The translations under genes and the position numbers were made by a program. Of a stretch of DNA of 64,000 nt, positions 1 through 8,309 are shown piece after piece; the stretch's first letter is position 1; the number at the start of each line of letters is the position of its first letter. The stretch is from Roseisolibacter agri (lineage in GTDB: Bacteria > Gemmatimonadota > Gemmatimonadetes > Gemmatimonadales > Gemmatimonadaceae), in contig NZ_BRXS01000005.1 of NCBI RefSeq assembly GCF_030159095.1, positions 372,001 through 436,000 on the forward strand, in the 5' to 3' direction. The notes below the pieces were generated by a model. That model was not told the DNA's origin and did no database searches. It saw nothing but the letters and a program-made list of their open reading frames with translations.

Positions 1-971
1 TCGGAGCGCTGCCCGGGGGCGACTGGCCGTTCGCGCCGCGCGTGGCGCTCGCCATCCCGCTCGCGCCGCCGGGGTGCGAGCGGCCGGAGGCGGTGCTCGT
101 GGTCGGGGTGAGCGCGCGGCGCGCGCTGGACCCGGGGTACCGCAGCTTCCTGGAGCTGGTGGCGGGACAGGTCGCGGCCGCGATCGCGGCGGGGCGCGCG
201 TACGAGGAGCGGCGCCGCCGCGCCGACGCCGCCGCGGCGGCGGGCAAGCGCGCCCGTGCCCGGCAGCGCGCCCGCGCGCGCGCGATGGAGGCGCGCTTCG
301 CCGGCGTGCTGGAGGAGCGCACCCGCATGGCGCGCGAGATCCACGACACGCTGCTGCAGGGCGTGACGGGAATCGCGTTGCAGCTGCGCGCCACGCTGCC
401 GCACGTGCGCCGCTCGCCCGAGGGCGCGGCGGAGGTGCTGGAGCGGATGATGGCGCTGGCCGAGGCGACGAGCCGGGACGCGCGCCGGGCCGTGTGGGAC
501 CTGCGCGGGCCGGTGGCGGGCGAGGGCGGGCTGCCGCGCGCGCTGCTCGACATGGCGCGGCGCGCGGCAGGCGGGGCGGGGCCAGCCGTGGAGTCGGCGG
601 TGCAGGGCACGCCGCGCGCGCTGCCGCGGCTCGTCCACGACGCGATCTATCACGTGGCGCAGGAGGCGGTCGCCAACGCGGTGCGGCACGCCGCGGCGCG
701 CCGCATCGAGCTGCGACTGCGCTACGCGCGCGGGGCCGTGCACCTGACGGTCGCCGACGATGGGCAGGGCTTCGAGTTCGACGCGGGCTTCCGCAGCTAC
801 GCCGGCCACTGGGGCCTGATCGGCATGCGCGAGCGTGCCGACCGCATCGGCGCCACGCTCACCGTGGCCAGCGCGCGGGGCGAGGGGACGACGATCGCGC
901 TGCGCGTGCCGTGCGCGGGGCGGCGCGTCGCGAGCGAGCCGGGAGACGCGCTCAGTCGTCGAGGTGGATGA
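1..971 (+). CDS. NarL-type sensor histidine kinase, 5' end cut off
   Basis: The reading frame is open to the window edge, so the N-terminus lies outside. The visible part begins inside a likely GAF or similar sensor domain (ending ...VAAAIAAGRAYEE) and continues through a basic helical linker. A HisKA_3 dimerisation domain follows, with the phosphoacceptor His in MAREIHDTLLQG. A HATPase_c domain closes the protein (N box AQEAVANAVRHA, G1 box DDGQGF, GLIGMRERADRIG). HisKA_3 kinases phosphorylate NarL/FixJ regulators, and such a regulator lies directly downstream on the opposite strand, overlapping the last 20 bases. A GTG at 42 could serve as an internal start, but coding character continues upstream of it. 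The pairing with the neighbouring regulator is inferred from position. Confidence 0.9.
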   Translation, partial: GALPGGDWPFAPRVALAIPLAPPGCERPEAVLVVGVSARRALDPGYRSFLELVAGQVAAAIAAGRAYEERRRRADAAAAAGKRARARQRARARAMEARFAGVLEERTRMAREIHDTLLQGVTGIALQLRATLPHVRRSPEGAAEVLERMMALAEATSRDARRAVWDLRGPVAGEGGLPRALLDMARRAAGGAGPAVESAVQGTPRALPRLVHDAIYHVAQEAVANAVRHAAARRIELRLRYARGAVHLTVADDGQGFEFDAGFRSYAGHWGLIGMRERADRIGATLTVASARGEGTTIALRVPCAGRRVASEPGDALSRRGG

Positions 972-1575
972 CGCCGCGCTGCAGCGCGATCATCACGGCC
1001 TCGGTGCGATCGTCGACGCCGAGCTTCGCCATCACGTTGCGCAGGTGCACCTTCACGGTCGCCTCGGTGCGGCCGATGCGCTGCGCGATGGCGCGGTTGC
1101 GCAGCCCCTTGGCGGCGAGGCGCAGCACCTCGATCTCGCGCGCCGTCAGGTCGACCCGCGGCACGAACTCGGCCAGCCGGTTGGCGACCTCGGTGGGGAT
1201 CACGCGCTTGCCGGTGGCGGCGCTGCGCACGGCCCCGACGACCTCCGTGCCCAGCATGTCCTTGATCAGGTAGCCGCAGGCGCCGGCGTCGAGGGCGCGA
1301 TAGATGTCCGCGTCGCCGTCGTAGCTGGTGAGCGCGACGATGCGCGCGGCCGGGTGGGCGGCGACGATCGCGCGCGTGGCGCCGACGCCGTCGAGGCGCG
1401 GGAGCCGGAGGTCCATGAGCACGACGTCGGGCCGGTGCGCCTCGAAGAGCGCGACGGCCTCCGCCCCGTCGCCGCCCTCCGCGACCACGGTCATGTCGGC
1501 CTCGTTCTCGATCAGCGCGCGGATGCCCGCCCGCACGATGGGGTGGTCGTCGACCGTCATTACGCGAATCGTCAC
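952..1575 (-). CDS. NarL/FixJ-family response regulator
   Basis: The protein has an N-terminal REC domain (acidic pair in TVDDHPIVRAG, phosphoacceptor Asp55 in VVLMDLRLP, Lys in GYLIKDM). A C-terminal LuxR-type helix-turn-helix follows (LTAREIEVLRLAAKG, TVKVHLRNVMAKLGV). It is predicted to be a DNA-binding transcription factor controlled by phosphorylation, most likely by the convergent HisKA_3 kinase whose 3' end overlaps it. I chose the GTG at 1575, which gives MTIRVMTVDDHP and 207 residues. The frame stays open to 1674 and an ATG lies at 1560, and none of the candidates has a clear ribosome binding site. Upstream lie inverted GGTGGTA/TACCACT half-sites resembling NarL-family operators, so autoregulation is plausible. 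Confidence 0.88.
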   Translation of the reverse strand: MTIRVMTVDDHPIVRAGIRALIENEADMTVVAEGGDGAEAVALFEAHRPDVVLMDLRLPRLDGVGATRAIVAAHPAARIVALTSYDGDADIYRALDAGACGYLIKDMLGTEVVGAVRSAATGKRVIPTEVANRLAEFVPRVDLTAREIEVLRLAAKGLRNRAIAQRIGRTEATVKVHLRNVMAKLGVDDRTEAVMIALQRGVIHLDD

Positions 1576-1610
1576 GATCGTACGAAGCGCCGCGGCCACG
1601 GACGCCGCAA

Positions 1611-1626
1611 TACCACTTTGGTGGTA
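1611..1626. promoter_or_regulatory. Inverted repeat resembling a NarL-family 7-2-7 operator
   Basis: TACCACTTTGGTGGTA is a near-perfect palindrome: heptamers TACCACT and GGTGGTA separated by TT. More partial half-sites follow (GGTGGT at 1631-1636, TACCACC at 1653-1659, GGGGTA at 1663-1668). It lies between the response regulator (minus) and the hybrid kinase (plus), so it could serve either. NarL itself binds TACYYMT heptamers in this spacing; assigning the site to the adjacent regulator is inference. Confidence 0.45.
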
Positions 1627-1747
1627 GACCGGTGGTGCGCTCGCGCGGCGCCTACCACCATCGGGGTAGCGCAAGACTGTGCGTTCGTGCGACGCGCCGG
1701 CCGCGCGGGGCGTCTAGGCTTCCCGTGCCGGTGCACGAGCGGTCGCG

Positions 1748-3418
1748 GTGGCCGACGGATGGCGCGGCGGGATGGCCGAGGGCGATGTCAGAGCAGGCGG
1801 AGGAGCAGTGTTCCGGGAGCGCGTGGAGCGGCGTCGGGTGACGAATCGCCGTCCGGCCGGCGACGACGGCGCGCCGGCGAACGTGCACGGCGACGAGGAC
1901 CGGCGCCTCGCGCTGCTCGTCGAGCATGCGTTCGATCTGGTGGCGATCGTCGACGCCTCCCAGCGCCTCGTCTACGCGAGCCCCGCACACGCGCGGGTCC
2001 TCGGCTACACGGCCGCGGACCTCGCGGCGATGGACCTGCGGGCGCTGATCCACGACGAGGACGTGGAGTACCTCGCCGGGCTGCGCGAGGCCGTCGTGCG
2101 CGACGGCAGCGCGGGGCCGTCGCGGCCGGTCCGCGTCCGCTCGAAGCGCGGCGGCTGGTGCCGGCTGCAGCTGCGGATCACGGATCTGCGGCACGAGCCG
2201 GCGATCGGCGGCTTCGTCGTGAACGCGCGCGACGTGACGGAGCACCTCGCGGTCGAGGAGCAGCTGCAGCAGGCGCAGCGCCTGGACGCCATCGGCCGGC
2301 TGGCGGGCGGCGTCGCGCACGACTTCAACAACCTGCTCACCGTCATCACCGGCTACACGTCGATGCTGCTGGCGCAGGTGCCGCCCGAGGATCCCAACCA
2401 CGCGGACCTCGTGGAGGTGAAGGGCGCCGCCGATCGTGCGGCGGAGCTCACCCAGCAGATCCTCATGTTCAGCCGCCGGCAGGCGCTGACGCCGCAGGTG
2501 GTCGACACGCGCCGCGTGATCGGCGAGATGCGGCGGATGCTGGAGCGGCTCATCGGCGAGCACATCGAGTTCGTCGTGAGCGAGGGCGCCGCACCGGTGC
2601 ACGCGCTCGTCGATCGCGTGCAGCTGGAGCAGGTGGTGATGAACCTCGTCGTCAACGCCCGCGACGCGATGCCGTCCGGCGGCCGGCTCACGATCGAGGT
2701 CGACGTCGTGGCGGTGCCCGCCGGGGCGCGCGGCCGTCATCCGTCCGTCGCACCCGGCGAGTACGCGCGCATTCGCGTGCGCGACACCGGCTGCGGGATG
2801 GACGAGCGCACGATGGCGCACATGTTCGAGCCCTTCTACACGACGAAGGAGCCGGGCAAGGGGACCGGGCTCGGGCTCTCCACCGTGTACCGCATCGTGC
2901 GGCAGAGCGGCGGTGTCGTGTGGGCGGACAGCGTGCCGAGCGAGGGCGCGACGTTCAGCGTGCTGCTGCCGGGAGCGACGGTTGCGACGCGCGACGTCGC
3001 GCGTGCGCGGGAGGTGCCGCCGGCGCCCGCGCCCGAGGGCGCGACGGTGCTGCTGGTGGAGGACGAGGCGATCGTGCGCGCGCTGGCCGAGCGGGTGCTG
3101 CGACGGCAGGGCTGTCGCGTGCTGAGCGCGCGGAACGGCGTGGAGGCGCTGGCGGTCGCCCGCTGGCACGACGGCCCCATCGACCTCCTCGTCACCGACG
3201 TGGTGATGCCGGCGATGAGCGGGACGGAGCTCGCGGAGCGCTTCGGCGAGCTCCGGCGGGACGTGCCCGTGCTCTTCATGACGGGCTACGCGATCGACCA
3301 CGTGACGGGCCGCGACGGCGCCCGGCCCGAGACCCGGCTGCTCAGCAAGCCGTTCTCGCCGCACGAGCTCTCGGTGGCCGTCAGCGGTCTGCTGGGCACC
3401 TCCGCCGCGCGCCGATAG
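1748..3418 (+). CDS. Hybrid sensor histidine kinase / receiver protein
   Basis: The 556-residue soluble protein has no membrane segments. A PAS domain at about residues 50-165 (AFDLVAIVDASQRLVYASPAHARVLGY) is followed by a HisKA domain with His191 in LAGGVAHDFNNLLTV. Next comes a HATPase domain (N box VMNLVVNARDAMPSGG, then DTGCGMDE and GTGLGLSTVYRIV). The C-terminal receiver domain carries Asp484 in LLVTDVVMPAMSG. This is the 'AHDFNNLL' class of cytosolic PAS kinases, and the hybrid kinase at 48434 has the same plan. Phosphate probably passes from His191 to Asp484 or to a separate partner; none is adjacent. The start is GTG 1748, with an ATG at 1772 as an alternative. Confidence 0.9.
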   Translation: MADGWRGGMAEGDVRAGGGAVFRERVERRRVTNRRPAGDDGAPANVHGDEDRRLALLVEHAFDLVAIVDASQRLVYASPAHARVLGYTAADLAAMDLRALIHDEDVEYLAGLREAVVRDGSAGPSRPVRVRSKRGGWCRLQLRITDLRHEPAIGGFVVNARDVTEHLAVEEQLQQAQRLDAIGRLAGGVAHDFNNLLTVITGYTSMLLAQVPPEDPNHADLVEVKGAADRAAELTQQILMFSRRQALTPQVVDTRRVIGEMRRMLERLIGEHIEFVVSEGAAPVHALVDRVQLEQVVMNLVVNARDAMPSGGRLTIEVDVVAVPAGARGRHPSVAPGEYARIRVRDTGCGMDERTMAHMFEPFYTTKEPGKGTGLGLSTVYRIVRQSGGVVWADSVPSEGATFSVLLPGATVATRDVARAREVPPAPAPEGATVLLVEDEAIVRALAERVLRRQGCRVLSARNGVEALAVARWHDGPIDLLVTDVVMPAMSGTELAERFGELRRDVPVLFMTGYAIDHVTGRDGARPETRLLSKPFSPHELSVAVSGLLGTSAARR

Positions 3419-3436
3419 CGCGGGCGCCGCGCCTGC

Positions 3437-6259
3437 CTACGATTCCGGCAGCCGCGCCACCGCGGCGGCGGCGGCGGCGAGTCGCGGCTGCGTGCGGCGC
3501 TGCCGCTCGAGCGTCGCGCTCGCGGCCAGCAGCAGCGGCCGCGCCTCGGCGTGCCGCCGCAAGGCTGCGAGCGCACGACCGTACGTGAGCTGCGCCTCCG
3601 CGGTGCGCCAGTTGTCGGGACCATTGCGCGCCTGCGATGCCGCGAGCGCCTCCGCGAGGATCGGCAGCGCCTCGCCCGCCCGCCCCTGCGCCAGCACGGC
3701 CTCGCCGAGGGAGCGCCGGGCGTCGACGTAGCCGCGGCGATGCTCGCTCTTCGTCGTGTCCGTCCGGCTCAGCGTCGCGCGGAGCAGCCGCTCCGCTTCC
3801 GCGGCGTCGCCCGTCGCCGCCAGCATGCGCCCGAGGTTGCCCGCGGTGACGAGCGTGTTGACGTGGCCGTCGCCCAGCAGCGCGCGGTACTGCGCGAGCG
3901 ACTCCCGCATCAGCCGCACGGCCTCGCGCGCGTCGCCGGTCTGGTAGACGGTCTGCGCGAGGTGGGCGTAGATGGTCGCGACCTTCCGGTGCGGCTCGCC
4001 GAGCAGCGCGCGGTCCATCTCCAGCGCCTCGCGCAGCGCGCGCTCGGCCGCCGCGAAGTCGCCCTTCGTCCGCAGCACGACGCCCAGGTTCCGCAGCCCT
4101 TCGGCCACGTACGAGTGGCGCGGGCCGAACGTCCGGCGATCGAGCGCGATCGCCTCGCGCGCCAGCGCCTCCGCCTCGTCCAGCCGCGTCGAGTTGACGG
4201 TGAGGAACTGCGCGAGGTTGTTGATGCCGATGGTGACGCTCGGGTGCGCGTCGCCGAGCGCGCGCCGCTTCGCCTGCAGCGACGCGCGATAGTAGCGCTC
4301 CGCCTCCGCGAACTCGCGGCGCAGCTGGAGCGTCTGCGCGAGGTTGTGCATCACCTCCGCGGTCAGCGGGTGGTCCTCGCCGAGGCGCTGCCGCACGATG
4401 GCGAGCGCCTGCCGGTAGTGGGCCTCCGCGTCCGCGTACGCGCCCCGGTTGTAGCGCACCAGCCCGAGGTTGTTCAGGGCGCTGCCGACCTGCACGGCCG
4501 TGTCGCCGAGCGCGGTGCGGTAGATGTCCAGCGCCTCGCGATAGAGCGGCTCGGCGGGCTCGTACTGGTTGCGCTGCTCCATCAGCGTCGCGAGCCGCAC
4601 CAGGCTCGCGGCCGTCGCCGTGTCGCGGTCGCCGAGCAGCCGCCGCCGCTGCGCGAGCGCGCGGCGCAGCAGCGGCTCCGCCTCGTCGTACCGGTCCTGC
4701 TGCGTGAGCGCGGCGCCGAGCAGGTCGAGGTTCGCCGCGATCGCGGCACCTTCCGCGCCGTGCAGCGCCGTGCGCTGCGCGAGCGACTGCCGCAGCAGTG
4801 GCGTCGCCTGGTCGTAGAGCCCCAGGTTGGCGTACACGCGGCCCAGCGCCGTGCGCAGCTCCGCCTGCACCTCCGGCTGTCCCGCGAGCGTCGAGTCGAT
4901 GCGCCGCGCGCTGCGGTCGAGCAGCTCGCGCGCGGTGACCCTGCCGCTGTCCGCCGACGCCGTCGCGTACGGATCGGCGACGTCGAACACGCCGACCAGG
5001 AACCGCTCGACCTCCGTCGCCCGGTCGAGCGCGACCTCCGCCCGCGTGCGCAGCACGCGCTCCCGGCTGGCGGCGCCGGCCAGCGCGAGCACGAGCGCCG
5101 CGGCGGCCGCCACGCCCGCGCGATGCCGCCCGACGAACCGCCGGATGCGGTACGCCGCGCTGTCGGCGCGCGCGCGGATGGGCCGTCCCGTGCGGAAGCG
5201 CTCCAGGTCCTGCGCGAGCGCGGCCGGCGTCGGGTAGCGTCGCGCCTCGGACTTCTGCAGCGCCGTCATCACGATCAGATCGAGGTCGCCGCGCAGCCGG
5301 CGGCGCAACGTCTCGGGCGCGCGGGCCGACGGTGGCACCGGCGTGGTGTCGCACACGATCCGCTCGATCTCGGCGGGCGAGCGCCCGCGCACCTCGTAGG
5401 GCCGCTCGCCCGTGAGCAGCAGGTAGAGCAGCACGCCTAGCGCGTACACGTCCGTGGCGGTGCTCACCGGCGCGCCGCGCACCTGCTCCGGCGCCGCGAA
5501 CTCCGGCGTCAGCATGCGGAGCTCGGTGCGCGTGTCGTCCGCCTCGCCGTCGTCCAGCAGCTTCGCGATGCCGAAGTCGAGCAGCTTCACGTCGCCCGAC
5601 GGCGTGACGAGGATGTTGGACGGCTTGAGGTCGCGATGGATCACCAGGTGGCGGTGCGCGTAGCTCACCGCCTCGCACACGCGCGCGACGAGCGCGAGCC
5701 GCGCGTCCAGCGACAGCTCGCGCGCGGCGCAGTACCGGTCGACGTGCTCGCCCTCGACGTACTCGAGCGCGAAGTACGGCAGCCCGTTCGCCGCCACGCC
5801 GCCGTCGATCAGGCGCGCGATGGCCGGGTGCTCCAGCCGCGCCAGGATGCGGCGCTCCGCGAGGAAGCGGCGCACGAGCCCCGGCGACGCGTGCTGCAGC
5901 AGCTTGAGCGCGACGCGCTGGTCGAACTCCGCGTCCGCGCGCTCCGCGAGGAACACGCGGCCCATCCCGCCGCGCCCGATCTCGCGCACGACGCGATACG
6001 CGCCGACGCGCGTGGGAACCTCCACGTCGGCCGCGGCCCCGCTGTCGGCGAGCAGCGCCGCGATCGGTGCCGCCGCGCCGTCGAGCAAGCCGCCGTCGCT
6101 GTGGCTGGCGCGCAGCAGCTCCAGCACCTCGTCGCGCAGCTCGACGTCGTCGGCGCAGGCGCGCGCGACGTACGCCGTCTGCTCGTCGTCCGGCAGGTCG
6201 AGCGCGGCGTCGAAGATCGCGTCGGCGCGCCGGAACCGATCGGTCGTCGATCCGCTCAC
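3437..6259 (-). CDS. Membrane-anchored Ser/Thr protein kinase with TPR tail
   Basis: The protein has 940 residues. A helical N-terminal extension (residues 5-60, LRDEVLELLRAS) precedes a PknB-type kinase domain at about 87-350, with a glycine loop (IGRGGMGRVF), ATP Lys119 (VALKLL), catalytic HRDLKPSN and DFGIAK. One membrane helix lies near 385-405 (AGVAAAAALVLALAGAA). From about 410 to the end, tetratricopeptide repeats carry the signature LNNLGLVRYNRGAYADAEAHYRQAL, a likely extracytoplasmic interaction surface. The GTG start has a strong GGAGGA site 6 bases upstream. It follows an ECF sigma gene by 22 bp, so the kinase probably controls that sigma factor by phosphorylation; no anti-sigma gene is present. 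It resembles the kinase at 11872 in plan and in the N-terminal extension. Confidence 0.92.
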   Translation of the reverse strand: MSGSTTDRFRRADAIFDAALDLPDDEQTAYVARACADDVELRDEVLELLRASHSDGGLLDGAAAPIAALLADSGAAADVEVPTRVGAYRVVREIGRGGMGRVFLAERADAEFDQRVALKLLQHASPGLVRRFLAERRILARLEHPAIARLIDGGVAANGLPYFALEYVEGEHVDRYCAARELSLDARLALVARVCEAVSYAHRHLVIHRDLKPSNILVTPSGDVKLLDFGIAKLLDDGEADDTRTELRMLTPEFAAPEQVRGAPVSTATDVYALGVLLYLLLTGERPYEVRGRSPAEIERIVCDTTPVPPSARAPETLRRRLRGDLDLIVMTALQKSEARRYPTPAALAQDLERFRTGRPIRARADSAAYRIRRFVGRHRAGVAAAAALVLALAGAASRERVLRTRAEVALDRATEVERFLVGVFDVADPYATASADSGRVTARELLDRSARRIDSTLAGQPEVQAELRTALGRVYANLGLYDQATPLLRQSLAQRTALHGAEGAAIAANLDLLGAALTQQDRYDEAEPLLRRALAQRRRLLGDRDTATAASLVRLATLMEQRNQYEPAEPLYREALDIYRTALGDTAVQVGSALNNLGLVRYNRGAYADAEAHYRQALAIVRQRLGEDHPLTAEVMHNLAQTLQLRREFAEAERYYRASLQAKRRALGDAHPSVTIGINNLAQFLTVNSTRLDEAEALAREAIALDRRTFGPRHSYVAEGLRNLGVVLRTKGDFAAAERALREALEMDRALLGEPHRKVATIYAHLAQTVYQTGDAREAVRLMRESLAQYRALLGDGHVNTLVTAGNLGRMLAATGDAAEAERLLRATLSRTDTTKSEHRRGYVDARRSLGEAVLAQGRAGEALPILAEALAASQARNGPDNWRTAEAQLTYGRALAALRRHAEARPLLLAASATLERQRRTQPRLAAAAAAVARLPES

Positions 6260-6281
6260 GTGTCCTCCGAGCGTTCCTGCG

Positions 6282-6863
6282 TCACATGGGGCGGTCGCCG
6301 TACAGCTCGCGGTGGAGCCAGCTGCGCGCCTTGGCCCAGTCGCGCTTGGCCGTGCGCAGCCCGATGCCGAGCGCCTCCGCCGTCTCCTCCTCGGTCAGGC
6401 CGCCGAAGAAGCGGCACTCCACCACCTGCGCCTGCCGCCGGTCGAGCGCCTGCAGCCGGACGAGCGCCTCGTCGAGCGCGAGCAGCAGCTCGGAGCGCTC
6501 GTCGGTGCCCAGCTCCACCGAGTCGATGGGGACGCGGCGCAGCGCGCCGCCGCGCTTGGCGCTCCGATGGCCGCGCGCGTGCTCCACGAGGATCCGCCGC
6601 ATCGCCGTCGACGCGACGGCGAGGAAGTGCGCGCGGCCGCTCCACTCCATGCGCGAGTAGTCGACGAGGCGCATGTAGGCCTCGTGGACCAGCGCCGTCG
6701 GGCTCAGCGTGTGGCCGTCCGGCTCCTGCCGCAGCTGCCGCTCGGCGAGCCGGTGCAGCTCGCCGTAGATCAGCGGGAACACGTCGGAGAGCGCGGACGC
6801 GTCGCCCGCGCCGGCCTTCGCGAGGAGTGCGGTGACCGGGCCGCCAGCCTGGGATGCCAGCAT
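6282..6863 (-). CDS. ECF-type RNA polymerase sigma factor
   Basis: This 193-residue protein matches the Sigma70_ECF family. It shows region 2 (PLIYGELHRLAERQL, LVHEAYMRLVD, FLAVASTAMRRILVEHARG) and region 4 helix-turn-helix (VVECRFFGGLTEEETAEALG, TAKRDWAKARSWL). It should direct RNA polymerase to a dedicated regulon. The frame extends upstream without a stop, but similarity to the paralogue at 11330 supports starting at ATG 6863 (MLASQAGG). The downstream partner is a Ser/Thr kinase rather than an anti-sigma factor, which suggests regulation by phosphorylation. A perfect 7-4-7 palindrome lies 15 bases upstream of the start codon. Confidence 0.9.
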   Translation of the reverse strand: MLASQAGGPVTALLAKAGAGDASALSDVFPLIYGELHRLAERQLRQEPDGHTLSPTALVHEAYMRLVDYSRMEWSGRAHFLAVASTAMRRILVEHARGHRSAKRGGALRRVPIDSVELGTDERSELLLALDEALVRLQALDRRQAQVVECRFFGGLTEEETAEALGIGLRTAKRDWAKARSWLHRELYGDRPM

Positions 6864-6878
6864 GCGCGAGATGGGACC

Positions 6879-6896
6879 GGTGCACCGGCGTGCACC
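6879..6896. promoter_or_regulatory. Perfect 7-4-7 palindrome just upstream of the ECF sigma gene
   Basis: GGTGCAC-CGGC-GTGCACC lies 15-33 bases before the sigma factor start on the minus strand. A dimeric regulator bound here would sit over the transcription start or the leader. No cognate regulator is evident nearby, so this is only a candidate operator. Confidence 0.4.
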
Positions 6897-6901
6897 GTGA
6901 C

Positions 6902-6936
6902 GGAGCGTCGCGCGGCCGGGCGCCGCGCGACGCTCC
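6902..6936. terminator. Perfect 15-bp hairpin between haloperoxidase and sigma factor genes
   Basis: The arms at 6902-6916 (GGAGCGTCGCGCGGC) and 6922-6936 are exact reverse complements with a five-base loop. It lies 124 bases past the haloperoxidase stop and 38 bases before the sigma factor start, both on the minus strand. It may end the upstream transcript, or form in the sigma factor leader. There is no T-run, as is common at this G+C. A second hairpin follows at 6957-6979. Confidence 0.5.
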
Positions 6937-6956
6937 CAACTTGCGGCTCCCTCGGG

Positions 6957-6979
6957 CGGGCGGCAAGAACGGCCGCCCG
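6957..6979. repeat. 8-bp hairpin nested beside a 10-bp inverted repeat
   Basis: CGGGCGGC (6957-6964) pairs with GCCGCCCG (6972-6979) across a seven-base loop. An outer pair, CGCTCCCAAC (6931-6940) and GTTGGGAGCG (6979-6988), brackets it and partly competes with the hairpin at 6902-6936. The set could therefore form alternative structures in a minus-strand transcript. Confidence 0.4.
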
Positions 6980-7060
6980 TTGGGAGCGCGTGCTCCACGT
7001 GTCGTGCATCACGGTCGTGGGCCTCGATGCGCATGGGTCGCGGCTGCTCGTCGCCGCGTG

Positions 7061-8257
7061 CTACCGCAGCACGAACGGCGCACGCCGCGACGGCGCCTGC
7101 GCGAGCGTCCAGGCCGCGATCCGCCGGCCGAGCGCGAGCCCGGCGTCGGCGTCGAAGCGGTAGTGGATGCCGCCGTAGACGCGCGACATCGCGCCCTCCT
7201 CGGCCATCGCGTCGAGCCGCGCGCGCTCGCTGGGGAACTGTGCGCCGAGCACGGCCGCCGCCACGGTCACGAGCGTCGCGTGGTTGGACGGATACGAGGG
7301 GAAGCTCGGCAGCCCGATCGCGCGCACGATCGCGGGATCCGCCTGGCTCGGCCGGATCAGCCAGTAGTGGAACTTGGCCTCGTGGCTCGCGACGATGGCG
7401 TCGTAGGCCGCGACGTTGAGCAGCGCCAGCGTGTGCGCGGCCTCGCGCTCCGAGCGGTGGTAGCGCCGCAGCAGCTCCGCGGCGACGGCGTTGAGGTAGC
7501 CCTGCGCGCCGACGGTGCCGGCCGGCAGCGCCCAGAACTTCGCGATCGAGTCCTGCGCCGCGGTGCGCGTGTCCGCGATCTGCCGCACCTCCGCGAGCGC
7601 GGCGAGGTACGCGGGCGAGCCGAAGGCCGGCGGCGGCGCCGGACGGAACTGCGCCGCGTGCGCGAGGAAGTACGGCTTCGCCTGGCCGAGCGTCGCGAAC
7701 GCGGGCGGCGTGGGCACCGCCTGCCAGCACGCCGCGCACACCGGCACCGTGCCGGTGAACGGCGCGAAGTAGCCGTCCGTCTGCGCTCGCGTGATGAGCG
7801 GCGCGGCGGCCATCTGCCCGACCGCCTCGCCGGCGGCGAAGTCGTCGTGCGCGCGGTCGGGCGACGGCGCGGCCGCGCGCTGCGCGCTCGCCAGCGTCGC
7901 GAGGAACGCGGCCTCCTGCGGATAGACGTACGTCAGCACCGCGGCGGACGCGCCCGCGATAGCGCCGCGGTCGGACACGCGCGACCGCTGCTCCGCGGCG
8001 ACGATCGCGTTGTGCTGCGCGACGCTGAGCAGCGCGAAGGTGCGGATCGAGGCGGGCGCGCTCGTCGAGTGCTTCGCGACGAGATCGCGCGCGACCTCGT
8101 TCCACGCCAGCGTCGCGTCGGCGGTGGAGGGGCTCGCCGTCACCGCGGCGTTCGGGCGCACCGCATCGCCGACGGCGACGGGGTCCTGGCAGGCGGCCAG
8201 CGCGACGGTCGCGAAGGCGAGGGTGCGGCGCACGGCGCGAGTGGAGAGGGAAGTCAT
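7061..8257 (-). CDS. Vanadium-dependent haloperoxidase-like (PAP2-fold) lipoprotein
   Basis: The 398-residue protein carries a lipoprotein signal (LAFATVALAAC, Cys23), so it is probably tethered at the cell envelope. All three vanadate/phosphate-binding motifs of the haloperoxidase/PAP2 superfamily are present: KX6RP in KFHYWLIRPSQ, PSNH in PSYPSNHATLV, and SRX5HX3D in SRVYGGIHYRFDAD. Family members either oxidise halides with hydrogen peroxide or act as acid phosphatases; sequence alone does not decide which. The start is ATG 8257 with an AGGAG site about 9 bases upstream. The next gene upstream on this strand is a methyltransferase, 52 bp away, so the two may be cotranscribed. Confidence 0.88.
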   Translation of the reverse strand: MTSLSTRAVRRTLAFATVALAACQDPVAVGDAVRPNAAVTASPSTADATLAWNEVARDLVAKHSTSAPASIRTFALLSVAQHNAIVAAEQRSRVSDRGAIAGASAAVLTYVYPQEAAFLATLASAQRAAAPSPDRAHDDFAAGEAVGQMAAAPLITRAQTDGYFAPFTGTVPVCAACWQAVPTPPAFATLGQAKPYFLAHAAQFRPAPPPAFGSPAYLAALAEVRQIADTRTAAQDSIAKFWALPAGTVGAQGYLNAVAAELLRRYHRSEREAAHTLALLNVAAYDAIVASHEAKFHYWLIRPSQADPAIVRAIGLPSFPSYPSNHATLVTVAAAVLGAQFPSERARLDAMAEEGAMSRVYGGIHYRFDADAGLALGRRIAAWTLAQAPSRRAPFVLR

Positions 8258-8309
8258 CGAAGTGGCTCCTGGAGAGTCGGATGCGTGAGTGATGCGAGCA
8301 GCGGTGGCG

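Noticed and set aside
6864-8105. Upstream extension of the first ECF sigma frame.
   Set aside because: It overlaps the haloperoxidase in another frame and lacks family similarity before ATG 6863.
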